DNA of 64,000 nucleotides from Arthrobacter sp. ov118 (GCF_900116495.1 NZ_FPAY01000007.1:124001-188000); one strand, 5' to 3'. Counted from the stretch's first letter, positions 53,146 through 62,823 are shown. Translations and numbers: made by a program. Notes: generated from the sequence alone by a model not told the origin.

Positions 53146-55127
53146 AGTTCCGGCTCCGGAACGGCCTGCACCTGTTCGCGACCGGCGAACTGCGCCTCAT
53201 AGAGATCCTTGTAGAGCCCGCTCCCGGCCACCAGTTGCTGATGGGTCCCGTGTTCAACGATCCGTCCGTGGTCCATGACGAGAATTAGATCAGCGTCCCG
53301 GACGGTGGACAAACGGTGTGCGATCACGAAGCTCGTATGACCTTCGCGCAGCCGGGCCATCGCGTGGCGGATCTGCAGTTCGGTGCGGCTGTCCACGGAA
53401 CTCGTCGCTTCGTCCAGGACCAGGATGCTGCGCCCCGCCAGTTGCGCCCGTGCGATCGAGACAAGTTGGCGCTGCCCGCGGCTCAAGGCGTCGCCGTCGT
53501 CGCCGACCATCGTGGCGTAACCGGACGGCAGGGACCTGACGAAGTGGTCCACGTGGCTGGCCCGGGCCGCTTGGACGATGTCGGCGTCGCTGGCCCCCGG
53601 CCGGCCGTACTCGATGTTCTCCCTGATGCTGCCGGTGAACAGCCAGGCGTCCTGCAGGACGATGCCGAAGGTGGACCGGAGCTCGTCCCGCGGAATGGTG
53701 GAGATGTCGGTCGAGTCCACCAGTATCCTCCCGGAGTCGAGTTCATAGAAACGCATCAGGAGGCTCACCACCGTCGTCTTGCCGGCCCCGGTGTGACCCA
53801 CGATTGCCACGGTCTGCCCGGGCTCAACCGTGAAGGAGAGGTCCTTCACCACCGGAGTGCCGGGGCTGTAGCCGAAGCTGACGTGCTCGAAGGTGACGCG
53901 GCCCGCCACCGCGGCCGGAGCGGGCGCGTTCTGGGCCCCATCCCCGGCGCGGGATGCGTGCCGCCCGTGGGACTTGCCGGGTGCGTGGATCTTATGCACG
54001 CCATGCACCGCATGGAGGGAACCTTTGCCGCGAACCCGGCCGGCGCCGTTGGCCGACGCCGTCGACCGTGCCGGCGCTGCAGTGTCCGGCGGGATCTCCG
54101 GTGCGTCGAGCAGTTCGAAGACCCGCTCCGCGGAGGCCAGGCAGGATTGCAGGAGGGTGAGCATCCCTCCGATCTGCCCCATCGGCTGGCTGAAGAGGCG
54201 GGAGAACTGAATGAAGGCCTGGAGGCCGCCGATCGTCATGGCGCCGGCAGTCACCTGGAACGCACCCACGACGGCCACGGCAATGTAGTTGAGGTTGGCC
54301 ACAAACACCAACAGCGGCTGCACGATCCCGGACAGGTACTGCGCGCGGGCGCTGGACCGCGTGAGCTGCTCGTTGCAGTCCCGGAAGCTTGCTGCTGACG
54401 CCTCCTGCTGGCCGAAGGCCTTGATCACTTCATGCCCGGTGAAGAATTCTTCGAGTTGGGCGTGCATGGCGCCGGTGCTGCTCCACTGCGCCGTGAAGTG
54501 CTGCTGTGAATGCCGCGCCACCGATACGGTGATGGCCGTGGACACCGGCACCGAGAGGACAGCGATCAGCGCCAGCAGCGGCGAGAGCCAAAGCATCATG
54601 GCGAGGGCGGCGGAGAGCATCAGGATGGACAGGATCATCTGGTTCAGCAGCTGGTTGAGGGCCTGGGAGATGTTGTCGACGTCGTTCGTGGCCCGGCTGA
54701 GCACCTCGCCGCGGCGCTGCTCCTCGAAATGGCTGGACGGCAGCACATGCAGCTTCTGCTCCACGGCCCCGCGGAGCCCGTAACTGACGCGCTGCACCGC
54801 CGTCGCCGTCAAGGCGCCCTGGATCCAGCTGAACAGCGACGCGCCGACGTAAAGGGCGGACACCGTCAACAGCCGGGCTGCCAGTGCACTGTCGTCGAGG
54901 GAGCCGCCCACAAAGCCCGCCACCACGACGTCGGTGGCGTCGCCGAGGATTTTCGGGGCGGCCACGTTCAGTGTCACGAACGCACAGGTGGCCGCGATGA
55001 CGCCGGCCATCCGCCACTTCAATGGCCGCAACAGCCCCAGCAGCCTGGCGGCGGACCGCCATTTGGTGCCCTCCGCGGCACCGGGACCCGCGGCGGCCCC
55101 GTTGCCGGAGTTCCGGCCGCGGCTCAC
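53142..55127 (-). CDS. ABC exporter half-transporter with a canonical ATP site and a His-rich linker
   Basis: A 661-residue protein with six membrane helices (about residues 40-335) fused to an ATPase domain. Walker A is GHTGAGKTT, Walker B LVLDEATSSVD keeps the catalytic glutamate, and the signature is altered to LSRGQRQLVS. Between the two domains lies an unusual linker (about 345-409) in which six histidines fall at 372, 375, 378, 381, 387 and 390. It overlaps the partner gene by 4 bp. Together they look like a heterodimeric exporter; the substrate is unknown. Confidence 0.9.
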   Translation of the reverse strand: MSRGRNSGNGAAAGPGAAEGTKWRSAARLLGLLRPLKWRMAGVIAATCAFVTLNVAAPKILGDATDVVVAGFVGGSLDDSALAARLLTVSALYVGASLFSWIQGALTATAVQRVSYGLRGAVEQKLHVLPSSHFEEQRRGEVLSRATNDVDNISQALNQLLNQMILSILMLSAALAMMLWLSPLLALIAVLSVPVSTAITVSVARHSQQHFTAQWSSTGAMHAQLEEFFTGHEVIKAFGQQEASAASFRDCNEQLTRSSARAQYLSGIVQPLLVFVANLNYIAVAVVGAFQVTAGAMTIGGLQAFIQFSRLFSQPMGQIGGMLTLLQSCLASAERVFELLDAPEIPPDTAAPARSTASANGAGRVRGKGSLHAVHGVHKIHAPGKSHGRHASRAGDGAQNAPAPAAVAGRVTFEHVSFGYSPGTPVVKDLSFTVEPGQTVAIVGHTGAGKTTVVSLLMRFYELDSGRILVDSTDISTIPRDELRSTFGIVLQDAWLFTGSIRENIEYGRPGASDADIVQAARASHVDHFVRSLPSGYATMVGDDGDALSRGQRQLVSIARAQLAGRSILVLDEATSSVDSRTELQIRHAMARLREGHTSFVIAHRLSTVRDADLILVMDHGRIVEHGTHQQLVAGSGLYKDLYEAQFAGREQVQAVPEPEL

Positions 55128-56878
55128 GGCGTTTCCTCCAGGACGAGCTGGGACGCGGCAATTTCCCGGTAGCTTGGCGAGGACGCCATGAGTTCGCTGT
55201 GCGTGCCCTGGGCGACGAGGCGCCCGTCCTCCAGCACGAGGATCAGACCGGCATCCGCAACGGTCGCCACCCGTTCGGCCACGATCAGCACGGTGGCCGA
55301 ACGCAGCAGGGGCTCGATCGCGGCGCGGAGCCTGACGTCCGTGCCGTAGTCCAAGGCCGAGAAACTGTCATCGAACAGGTAGACCGGGGCATTCTTGAGC
55401 AGTGCCCGGGCGATGCAGAGGCGCTGCCGTTCGCCGCCGGAAAAGTTGGTGCCGCCCTGGCTGACGTGTGCGTCGAGCCCGAGGGGCAGGTCGCGGACGA
55501 AATCGGCGGCCTGCGCGGCCGTCAATGCCTGCCACAAGTCCTGGTCGCCGGCCGCGGGGGCGCCGACCCGAAGATTCTCGGCGACCGTGCCCGAAAAGAG
55601 GTACGCCTGCTGCGGGACCAAGGCGAAAAGGTTCCGCAGCGCGTCCAGGGTCAAGGCCCGCACGTTGCGGCCGCCGATGCTGATCTCGCCGGCGGTTGCG
55701 TCGAGGAACCGGGGCAGCAGGTTCAGGAGCGTCGTCTTGCCGCTGCCGGTCGCCCCGATGATCGCCGTCGTGGTCCCGGGCGCGGCGGTAAACGTAAGCC
55801 CGTCCAGCACAGGCGCTTCGGCGCCGGGATATGCGAAGGACACGTTCCGGAACTCGACAGCGTTTCCCGGTGAGGTGTTGGCCGGTGCGGCTTTTCCCGG
55901 TGCTGCGCCGGCGGCCGGGTCCGCGATCGCCGGTTGCGTGTCCAGCACCTCGCGGATCCGTTCCGCGCAAGCGGACGCGCGCGGTGCGGTCATGAAGACG
56001 TACATGGCCATCATGATGGCGATCAGGATTTGCAGGATGTAGGCGATGAACGCGGTGAGGGCGCCCAGGCGCATTTCGCCGGAGTCGATCCGGTGGCCGC
56101 CGAACCACACCACGCACACGGAGGACAGGTTGACCACGAGCATGATCATCGGCATCATCCCCGCCACCAGCAAAGCGGAGTGCAGGTTGTTCCGGGTGAG
56201 GTCTTTGTTGGCTTCGTCGAAGCGGCGGATTTCGTGGTCCTGCCGGACGAAGCCGCGGATCACGTTCGCACCGATGATCTGCTCGCGCAGTACCCGGCTG
56301 ATGCGGTCAAGGAGCGACTGCCCTTCGCGGTAGAGGGGAATTAGGCGGCGCACGATTACGGTCATGATCACCGTAAGGACCGGAATCACCGCGACCACGA
56401 TCCAGGACAGCGCGGCGTCCTGGTGCACGGCCAGGGCGATGCCGCCGATGAAGATGGCCGGGGCGGCAATCAGCATGGCGAAAACCAGGACGGCGAGGTT
56501 TTGGATCTGGACGACGTCGTTGGTGGCCCGGGTGACCAGGCTGTGCGCGCCAAAGACGCCGACCTCCTGGGAGGAGAAAGAGCGCACTTTCGTGAAGAGT
56601 TCCTCGCGCAGCTGCCCCCCGATATCCATGGCGACGACGGAGCCCAGATATCCCGCCGCGATGGCGGTGAGCACCTGCACGGCGGCGATTCCGGCCATCC
56701 AGCCGCCGAGGTGCAGGATTTCCCCGGTGTTCCCGGCAATGATGCCGTCGTCAATGATGGCGGCGTTCAGGGTTGGCAAGAGCAGGTTGGCGGTGGTTTG
56801 CATGAGCTGCAGCACAACGATGGCCAGCACGCTCCCTTTGTGCGCGGACAGCAGCCGCGCCATCAGGCGTATTAGCAC
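55124..56878 (-). CDS. ABC exporter half-transporter with a degenerate ATP site
   Basis: A 584-residue half-transporter with six helices and an ATPase domain. Walker A is GATGSGKTT and the signature FSGGERQRLC is normal, but Walker B reads YLFDDSFSALD, with Asp where the catalytic Glu should be. This Asp is the mark of the non-hydrolysing site in heterodimeric exporters, and it matches the altered signature in the partner. The GTG at 56878 was chosen because GGAGG lies 4 nt upstream. It is first in the operon with its partner and the GntR regulator. Confidence 0.9.
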   Translation of the reverse strand: MLIRLMARLLSAHKGSVLAIVVLQLMQTTANLLLPTLNAAIIDDGIIAGNTGEILHLGGWMAGIAAVQVLTAIAAGYLGSVVAMDIGGQLREELFTKVRSFSSQEVGVFGAHSLVTRATNDVVQIQNLAVLVFAMLIAAPAIFIGGIALAVHQDAALSWIVVAVIPVLTVIMTVIVRRLIPLYREGQSLLDRISRVLREQIIGANVIRGFVRQDHEIRRFDEANKDLTRNNLHSALLVAGMMPMIMLVVNLSSVCVVWFGGHRIDSGEMRLGALTAFIAYILQILIAIMMAMYVFMTAPRASACAERIREVLDTQPAIADPAAGAAPGKAAPANTSPGNAVEFRNVSFAYPGAEAPVLDGLTFTAAPGTTTAIIGATGSGKTTLLNLLPRFLDATAGEISIGGRNVRALTLDALRNLFALVPQQAYLFSGTVAENLRVGAPAAGDQDLWQALTAAQAADFVRDLPLGLDAHVSQGGTNFSGGERQRLCIARALLKNAPVYLFDDSFSALDYGTDVRLRAAIEPLLRSATVLIVAERVATVADAGLILVLEDGRLVAQGTHSELMASSPSYREIAASQLVLEETP

Positions 56879-56986
56879 CGAACCTCCATTACTAGCCCAG
56901 GGCTCGGAATGGAACCAGCCTAACGGCTGCCCCCAGACCGCCACGTCATTGTAAGCCCCATATCGGAGTGTTTCGTGTCATCGGGC

Positions 56987-57766
56987 TCACCCGCGTTTTT
57001 GCGCCACGGCGAACGTGCGCCGGAACGGAAAGACGGTCCCGTGCCGCCCCGCAGGGTAGGCAGTGTCAAGTTGCGCCGAATACTCTGCCTCGAACTCCGC
57101 CGCCTCATCTTCCGGGAGGGCCGCGAGGACCGGCCGGAGCCCCGTGCCGCGGACCCACTCGAGAACGGGGCGGGCACCCGGGAGCAGCTGCATGTAGGTG
57201 GTCTCCCAAGCGTCGGCGGCGCAACCGGCGTCGAGCATGATCTCCAAATACTCCGCGGCCTCCCCCACCACGTCATCGTGGCGCAGGACCCCGGCAAGCC
57301 GTCCCGCCCAGGCCGGCGACTCGGCCAACTCCCGCATCAGGGTGTGCGAGGGGGCGTTGAAGTTCCCCGGCACCTGAAGGGCGAACCAAGCCCCTGGTTT
57401 AAGTGCATCGAGCCAGGCCGGCAACAGCTCGCGGTGGCCGGGCACCCATTGCAGGGCTGCATTGGTGACCACCACATCCGTGTCCCCGGACGGCAGCCAG
57501 TGCAGGATGTCGGCCAGATCGAAGGACAGATTGGGCGCCGCGTCCGCACGGGCCTTGGACTTGGTCAGCATCTCCGGCGAGGAATCCAGGCCCACCACCT
57601 GGGCACCCGGCCAGCGCTCAGCGAGTGTCGCGGTCAGGTTGCCCGGACCGCAGCCGAGGTCGACGACGTGCCGCGGGGCCTCCGCGTGAATCCGGCCGGT
57701 CAAATCAAAGAAAGGACGGTCCCGGTAATCCCCGAACTGCACATATTTTTCGGGATCCCACTTCAT
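56987..57766 (-). CDS. tam: SAM-dependent methyltransferase, trans-aconitate 2-methyltransferase-like
   Basis: A 259-residue class I methyltransferase. The SAM-binding motif VVDLGCGPGNLTATLAERWP and LDSSPEMLTKS are present, along with NAALQWVPGH and FALQVPGNFNAPSHTLMREL, which are characteristic of trans-aconitate 2-methyltransferase. That enzyme detoxifies an aconitase inhibitor. The ATG at 57766 has GGAGG 6 nt upstream. It lies about 110 bp upstream of the ABC exporter operon and is divergent from the helicase gene. Confidence 0.85.
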   Translation of the reverse strand: MKWDPEKYVQFGDYRDRPFFDLTGRIHAEAPRHVVDLGCGPGNLTATLAERWPGAQVVGLDSSPEMLTKSKARADAAPNLSFDLADILHWLPSGDTDVVVTNAALQWVPGHRELLPAWLDALKPGAWFALQVPGNFNAPSHTLMRELAESPAWAGRLAGVLRHDDVVGEAAEYLEIMLDAGCAADAWETTYMQLLPGARPVLEWVRGTGLRPVLAALPEDEAAEFEAEYSAQLDTAYPAGRHGTVFPFRRTFAVAQKRG

Positions 57767-57909
57767 GTCCACCTCCGGTCCCGGCACTGTTGCACTAACG
57801 GAAGCGTAGCCCCGCCCTGATGGCCAGCCAAGGAGGCAGGCACCGGGCGTGTGGGGCGGGACGTGCCGCCGGTGCCGCGGGCATCAGGCGGGCACTAAGC
57901 TGGAAGGCG

Positions 57910-60456
57910 ATGAAACTCGCTGATCAGCTCCCTGCCCCGGCCGCCCGAATTCCCGGCAGGACTGGCCTGGACCCGGACGAGCTCTACACCCGGTTTGTGG
58001 AGTGGACTGAGACCCGCGGCCTTGCGCTCTACGCCGCCCAGGACGAAGCGATCATGGAGCTTGCCTCCGGCTCCAACGTCATCCTGGCCACGCCCACCGG
58101 CTCCGGTAAATCACTTGTGGCGATCGCCGCGCACTTCCAGGCCATGGCCCGCGGGCGGCGCAGCTACTACACCGCACCCATCAAAGCCCTCGTCTCGGAG
58201 AAATTCTTCGCCCTCTGCGAGATTTTCGGTGCCGAAAACGTCGGCATGATCACCGGTGACTCCGGCGTCAACCAGGAGGCGCCGATCATCTGCTGCACCG
58301 CCGAAATCCTGGCCAACATCGCCCTGCGGGAAGGTGCCGAGGCCCAGCTCGGCGCCGTCGTCATGGACGAGTTCCACTTCTACTCCGACCCGCAGCGCGG
58401 CTGGGCGTGGCAAGTGCCGCTGCTCGAACTGCCCCAGGCGCAGTTCCTGCTGATGTCGGCAACGCTGGGTGACGTCAGCCGCTTCGAGGACGGGATCAGC
58501 GCCCTGACCGGCCGCCCGACGACGACCGTCAGTTCCGCGGAACGCCCCATTCCGCTGCACTACTACTACGAGCAGACCCCGGTCCACGAGACCCTTGAGG
58601 AGCTGCTCGCCACCAAGCAGGTTCCGGTCTACGTGGTGCATTTCAGCCAGGTTGAGGCGATTGACCGGGCGCAAAACCTGATGAGCATCAACGTCTGTAC
58701 CCGCGAGGAGAAGGACAAGATCGCCGAGCTCATCGCCGGGTTCCGCTTCGCCGCCGGCTTCGGCAAGACCCTCAACCGGCTGGTCCGGCATGGGATCGGC
58801 GTCCATCACGCCGGCATGCTGCCCAAGTACCGCCGACTTGTGGAGCAGCTCGCCCAGGCCGGCCTGCTGAAGGTCATCTGCGGCACCGACACCCTTGGGG
58901 TGGGCATCAACGTGCCCATCCGCACTGTGCTTCTCACCGCCCTGAGCAAGTACGACGGCGTGCGCACCCGGCTGCTGAACTCCCGCGAGTTCCACCAGAT
59001 CGCCGGGCGCGCCGGACGCGCCGGCTATGACACGGCGGGCACTGTGGTGGTCCAGGCCCCGGAGCATGTCACCGAAAACGTGAAGGCCATGGCCAAGGCC
59101 ACGGCCAAGTTCGGCGACGACCAGAAAAAGCTGCGCCAGGTGGTCAAGAAGAAGCCTCCGGAAGGCTTCGTATCCTGGGGCGAACCGACCTATAAGCGGC
59201 TGGTGGAGTCAGTACCGGATCCGCTGACGTCGAGCTTCACCGTGACCCATGCGATGCTGATGAACCTCATGGAACGTCCCGGCGACCCGTTCCAGGCCGC
59301 CCGCCGCCTGCTCACCGAGAACCACGAGAGCCGGGCCTCCCAGCTGCGGCTCATGAAGAAGGCCCTGGGCATCTACCGCGAGCTGCTCGCTGCCGGAGTC
59401 GTGGAGCGGATCCCGCCGGCGGAGCAGGAAGCGGACGGCCGCACGGTCCGGCTCACCGTCCACCTGCAGGCCAACTTCGCCCTCAACCAGCCGCTGTCCC
59501 CCTTCGCCCTTGCGGCACTGGAGCTGTTGGACCCGGAGTCGCCGTCGTACGCCCTGGACGTCGTGTCCGTGATTGAGGCGACCCTCGAAAAGCCCCGCCA
59601 GATCCTGTCGGCACAGCAGAAGAAAGCGCGCGGCGAAGCCGTCGCGGCGATGAAGGCCGACGGCATCGAGTACGACCAGCGGATGGCCATGCTTGAGGAA
59701 GTCACCTACCCGCAGCCGCTCGCCGAGATCCTCGGCGAAGCGTTTGATGTCTACCGCAAGGCAGCGCCGTGGGTCGGCGACTTTGAACTGGCGCCCAAGT
59801 CCGTGGTCCGGGACATGTACGAGCGTGCCATGAACTTCGGCGAATTCGTCCAGTTCTACGGCCTGGCCCGCTCCGAGGGGATCGTGCTGCGCTACCTCGC
59901 CGACGGATTCAAGGCGCTCCGCCAGACCGTCCCGCAGGACGCCCTCCGCGAGGACCTCGAGGACCTCATCGCCTGGCTGGGTGAACTGGTCCGCCAGGTG
60001 GACTCCAGCCTGCTGGACGAGTGGGAAGAGCTCACCTCCGGCGCCGCGCCCACACCGCACGACGCGCCCCCGCCACCGCCGCCGGCGCTGACCTCCAATC
60101 TCCGGGCCTTCCGCGTCATGGTGCGCAACGAGATGTTCCGCCGCGTGGAGCTGTTCGCCGATGAGGCCGCCACCGCCCTGGGCGAGCTCGACGCCGGTTC
60201 CGGCTGGGACGCGGAGCGTTGGGAGGACGCCCTGGATGACTACTTCGACGAGCACAACGACATCGGCACGGGCCCGGACGCCCGCGGCCCGGCGCTGCTG
60301 ATCATCACGGAGGAACCAGGGCTGTGGAAGGTCCGGCAGATCTTCGATGACCCGGCCAACCACCACGACTGGGGCATCTCCGCCGAGGTGGACCTCGCGG
60401 CCTCGGACGAGGCAGGGTCCGCCGTCGTCCGCGTCACGGACGTCAACCGGCTCTAG
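57910..60456 (+). CDS. DEAD/DEAH-box helicase with C-terminal DUF3516 domain
   Basis: An 848-residue superfamily 2 helicase of the Ski2-like type. Motif I is ATPTGSGKS, motif II MDEFHFY (DEFH), motif III MSATLG, and motif VI FHQIAGRAGRAGYD. The C-terminal half, rich in charged residues and with a Pro-rich break (PHDAPPPPPPALTS), corresponds to DUF3516, found mainly in Actinobacteria. The role (RNA processing or decay) is inferred. The ATG at 57910 begins where homology starts; TAAGCT at 57896-57901 may be its -10. Confidence 0.9.
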   Translation: MKLADQLPAPAARIPGRTGLDPDELYTRFVEWTETRGLALYAAQDEAIMELASGSNVILATPTGSGKSLVAIAAHFQAMARGRRSYYTAPIKALVSEKFFALCEIFGAENVGMITGDSGVNQEAPIICCTAEILANIALREGAEAQLGAVVMDEFHFYSDPQRGWAWQVPLLELPQAQFLLMSATLGDVSRFEDGISALTGRPTTTVSSAERPIPLHYYYEQTPVHETLEELLATKQVPVYVVHFSQVEAIDRAQNLMSINVCTREEKDKIAELIAGFRFAAGFGKTLNRLVRHGIGVHHAGMLPKYRRLVEQLAQAGLLKVICGTDTLGVGINVPIRTVLLTALSKYDGVRTRLLNSREFHQIAGRAGRAGYDTAGTVVVQAPEHVTENVKAMAKATAKFGDDQKKLRQVVKKKPPEGFVSWGEPTYKRLVESVPDPLTSSFTVTHAMLMNLMERPGDPFQAARRLLTENHESRASQLRLMKKALGIYRELLAAGVVERIPPAEQEADGRTVRLTVHLQANFALNQPLSPFALAALELLDPESPSYALDVVSVIEATLEKPRQILSAQQKKARGEAVAAMKADGIEYDQRMAMLEEVTYPQPLAEILGEAFDVYRKAAPWVGDFELAPKSVVRDMYERAMNFGEFVQFYGLARSEGIVLRYLADGFKALRQTVPQDALREDLEDLIAWLGELVRQVDSSLLDEWEELTSGAAPTPHDAPPPPPPALTSNLRAFRVMVRNEMFRRVELFADEAATALGELDAGSGWDAERWEDALDDYFDEHNDIGTGPDARGPALLIITEEPGLWKVRQIFDDPANHHDWGISAEVDLAASDEAGSAVVRVTDVNRL

Positions 60457-60538
60457 CGTCCGGCGCCCGGCGGGCCGCGCACGCGGGCGCCGGCGGGAGG
60501 GGCACACGGGCGCCGGCAGGACGGGCACGCGCCGCTAG

Positions 60539-60544
60539 TAGACT
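60539..60544 (+). promoter_or_regulatory. Putative -10 element of the GNAT gene (leaderless arrangement)
   Basis: TAGACT lies exactly 6 nt before the ATG at 60551. No Shine-Dalgarno sequence fits in the 6-nt gap, so a leaderless transcript is likely. Confidence 0.45.
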
Positions 60545-60550
60545 CGAACA

Positions 60551-61075
60551 ATGAGTGTAATCCGGCCCGCCGCCCCGCATGACGTCCCTGCCATTCTGCA
60601 GATGATCCACGACCTCGCCATCTACGAGAAGGAACCGGACGCGGTCCGGAACACTCCGGAGATGCTCACCGAGGCCCTCTTCGGGGAGAACCCGAGGGTC
60701 TTCGCCACCATGGCGGAGAACGCGGCCGGCGAGGTCCGGGGCTTCGCCCTCTGGTTCCTGAACTACTCCACTTGGGAAGGGGTCCACGGGATTTACCTGG
60801 AGGACCTCTACGTCAGGCCCGAGGCCCGCGGCGAGGGCCACGGCAAGGCCCTGCTGCAGCACCTGGCCGCGACCGCCGTCGACCGCGGTTACGCCCGGGT
60901 GGAGTGGAGTGTGCTGGACTGGAATGAGCCCTCCATCAACTTCTACAAGAAGCTCGGAGCCGTCCCGATGGAAGAATGGTCCACCTTCCGCCTCACCGGC
61001 GGGGCGCTGGACGCGTTTGGCGGCGCCGGCTCGCAGCCCGCCGCGGGCTCCCGCGCGGAGGCCGTCCATGGTTGA
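60551..61075 (+). CDS. GNAT-family N-acetyltransferase
   Basis: A 174-residue acetyltransferase. The acetyl-CoA-binding motif A is IYLEDLYVRPEARGEGHGKALL, followed by ARVEWSVLDWNEPSINFYKKLGA. This pattern is close to diamine (spermidine/spermine or thialysine) acetyltransferases, but the substrate is uncertain. It has a Gly/Ala-rich C-terminal tail of about 25 residues. Its end overlaps the start of the S33 peptidase gene by 8 bp. Confidence 0.88.
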   Translation: MSVIRPAAPHDVPAILQMIHDLAIYEKEPDAVRNTPEMLTEALFGENPRVFATMAENAAGEVRGFALWFLNYSTWEGVHGIYLEDLYVRPEARGEGHGKALLQHLAATAVDRGYARVEWSVLDWNEPSINFYKKLGAVPMEEWSTFRLTGGALDAFGGAGSQPAAGSRAEAVHG

Positions 61076-62453
61076 TCTTCCGCTGACAGGGCTCACCGGA
61101 GCCGCGCTCCTGGAGTCTGCGTCCAGCGCCGAGCGCAGAGTGCCGCACAGCGTCCGGGCACGCCACACGTACCGGGGAATGCGCACCGCGGAACACTATT
61201 TCCAGGTCCCCCTGGACCACTTCGGCGACGCCGGCGGCCGCGGGGAGACCATCACGGTGTTTGCCCGGGAGTACGTGTCCACGGAGCACAGTGAGGAAGC
61301 CGCGGCCGGGTTGCCGTGGCTGCTCTACCTGCAGGGCGGTCCCGGCGGACGCGGCAACCGCTTTCCGTCGTTAGGCGGCTGGAGCAAGGCCGCCGCGCGG
61401 GACTTCCGCATCCTCATGCTGGACCAGCGCGGCACCGGCCTTTCCTCGCCCGTCGACCGCAACACGCTGCCGCTGCGCGGAACGGCGACGGAGCAGGCCC
61501 GCTACCTCACACATTTCCGGGCCGATTCGATCGTGGCCGACGCCGAGGCCATCAGGGCCACGCTCGGCGCGGCCCCGTGGACCGTCTACGGCCAGAGCTA
61601 CGGCGGGTTCTGCGCCCTCAGTTACCTGTCTTTCGCCCCGGAGGGGTTGCGGGAAGCACTCGTGACCGGAGGCCTGCCCCCGCTGGGCGGTTCCGCGGAC
61701 CGGGTATACCGGGCGACGTTCCGTCGGGTCGCGGCCCGGAACGCCGAATACTTCGGCTGGTATCCCGAAGACCGTGCCGCCGTCACCCGCATCGCCCGGC
61801 ACCTGCGGGACACGGAGGAATACCTGCCCGACGGCGGCCGGCTCACGGTCGAACGGTTCCAGATGGTTGGCTCGTTCCTGGGCGGGAACACCCGGGTGGA
61901 TGCGCTGCACCACCTGCTCGAGGACGCCTTCGTGGCAACTCCGGACGGTGACCGCCTCTCGGATGGATTCCTGGAGCAGGTGCGGGGCCTCGTCTCCCGG
62001 GCCGCGAACCCCTTGTACGCGCTGATGCACGAGTCCATTTACGCCCAGGCCGGAGCCACCGACTGGGCCGCCTGGCGGGTCCTGAATGAGTTCCCCGAGT
62101 TCCGCCCCGACGCGCGGGAACCGCTCCTGACCGGGGAAATGGTCTACCCCTGGTACTTCGAGCAGGACCCCGCCCTGCGTCCGCTACAGGACGTGGCGCG
62201 GCTGCTCGCCGAGAAGGATGACTGGGCGCCGCTCTACGATCCGGAGCGGCTGGCACTGAACACCGTGCCCGTCGCGGCAGCCGTGTACACCGATGACATC
62301 TACGTGGACCGCGAGCTCTCCCTCGAAACAGCCGCAGCCGTCCGGGGCCTGCAGGTGTGGGAGACCGACGAGTTCCACCACGACGGGATCGCGGACGACG
62401 GCGAGGCGATCTTCGGCCGCCTGCTCGGTATGGCCCGCTCCGCCCGCCGCTAG
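61068..62453 (+). CDS. Proline iminopeptidase-like alpha/beta hydrolase (peptidase S33)
   Basis: A 461-residue alpha/beta hydrolase. The oxyanion-hole motif is LQGGPGGRGNRF, the nucleophile elbow GQSYGG carries the catalytic serine, and the acid/base residues are expected at YTDDIYVD and FHHDG near the C-terminus. LDQRGTGLSSP is a further family mark. It should remove N-terminal proline or similar residues in the cytosol; no signal peptide is visible. Its stop codon directly precedes the second GGACATGTCC array. Confidence 0.9.
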   Translation: MVDLPLTGLTGAALLESASSAERRVPHSVRARHTYRGMRTAEHYFQVPLDHFGDAGGRGETITVFAREYVSTEHSEEAAAGLPWLLYLQGGPGGRGNRFPSLGGWSKAAARDFRILMLDQRGTGLSSPVDRNTLPLRGTATEQARYLTHFRADSIVADAEAIRATLGAAPWTVYGQSYGGFCALSYLSFAPEGLREALVTGGLPPLGGSADRVYRATFRRVAARNAEYFGWYPEDRAAVTRIARHLRDTEEYLPDGGRLTVERFQMVGSFLGGNTRVDALHHLLEDAFVATPDGDRLSDGFLEQVRGLVSRAANPLYALMHESIYAQAGATDWAAWRVLNEFPEFRPDAREPLLTGEMVYPWYFEQDPALRPLQDVARLLAEKDDWAPLYDPERLALNTVPVAAAVYTDDIYVDRELSLETAAAVRGLQVWETDEFHHDGIADDGEAIFGRLLGMARSARR

Positions 62454-62715
62454 CCAGACAACCACTGGACATGTCCCCCCGCTCGCCAGACACCACTGGA
62501 CATGTCCCCCGTTAGCAGCAAGCAATGGGCACAGTGCCTTCATGTCCGCTCCACGGACCTAGGAATGGACATGTCCCCCCGCGGCCCCAGACGACCACTG
62601 GACATGTTCCCCGTTAGCAGCAAGCAATGAGCACGGTGCCTTCATGTCCGCTCCACGGACCTAGGAATGGACATGTCCCCCCGCTGGTCCAGACGACCAC
62701 TGGACATGCCCCCCG
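62454..62715. repeat. GGACATGTCC repeat array with a 101-102-bp tandem unit
   Basis: Two full tandem copies (62486-62586, 101 bp, and 62587-62688, 102 bp) differ at only a few positions and are flanked by partial copies at 62453-62485 and 62689-62715. Each unit has two GGACATGTCC-type palindromes (one after CCACT, one after AGGAAT) plus GTTAGCAGCAAGCAATG and CATGTCCGCTCCACGGACC between them. The core occurs six times in all. The array starts right after the S33 peptidase stop and is followed by a terminator. Confidence 0.92.
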
Positions 62716-62732
62716 CGCGGGGGGCCAAAAGC

Positions 62733-62771
62733 TACGGCGCTGAGCCCGTGAGGGTCCAGCGCCGTACTTTT
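62733..62771. terminator. Bidirectional intrinsic terminator
   Basis: TACGGCGCTG (62733-62742) pairs perfectly with CAGCGCCGTA (62757-62766), loop 14 nt, followed by CTTTTAC on the plus strand and GCTTTTGG on the minus strand. It lies between the convergent S33 peptidase and TerC genes. Confidence 0.85.
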
Positions 62772-62823
62772 ACATGCTGCCTAATTGCCGCCTAAAGTGC
62801 TGCCGGGTGTCCGGCCACCGCCA

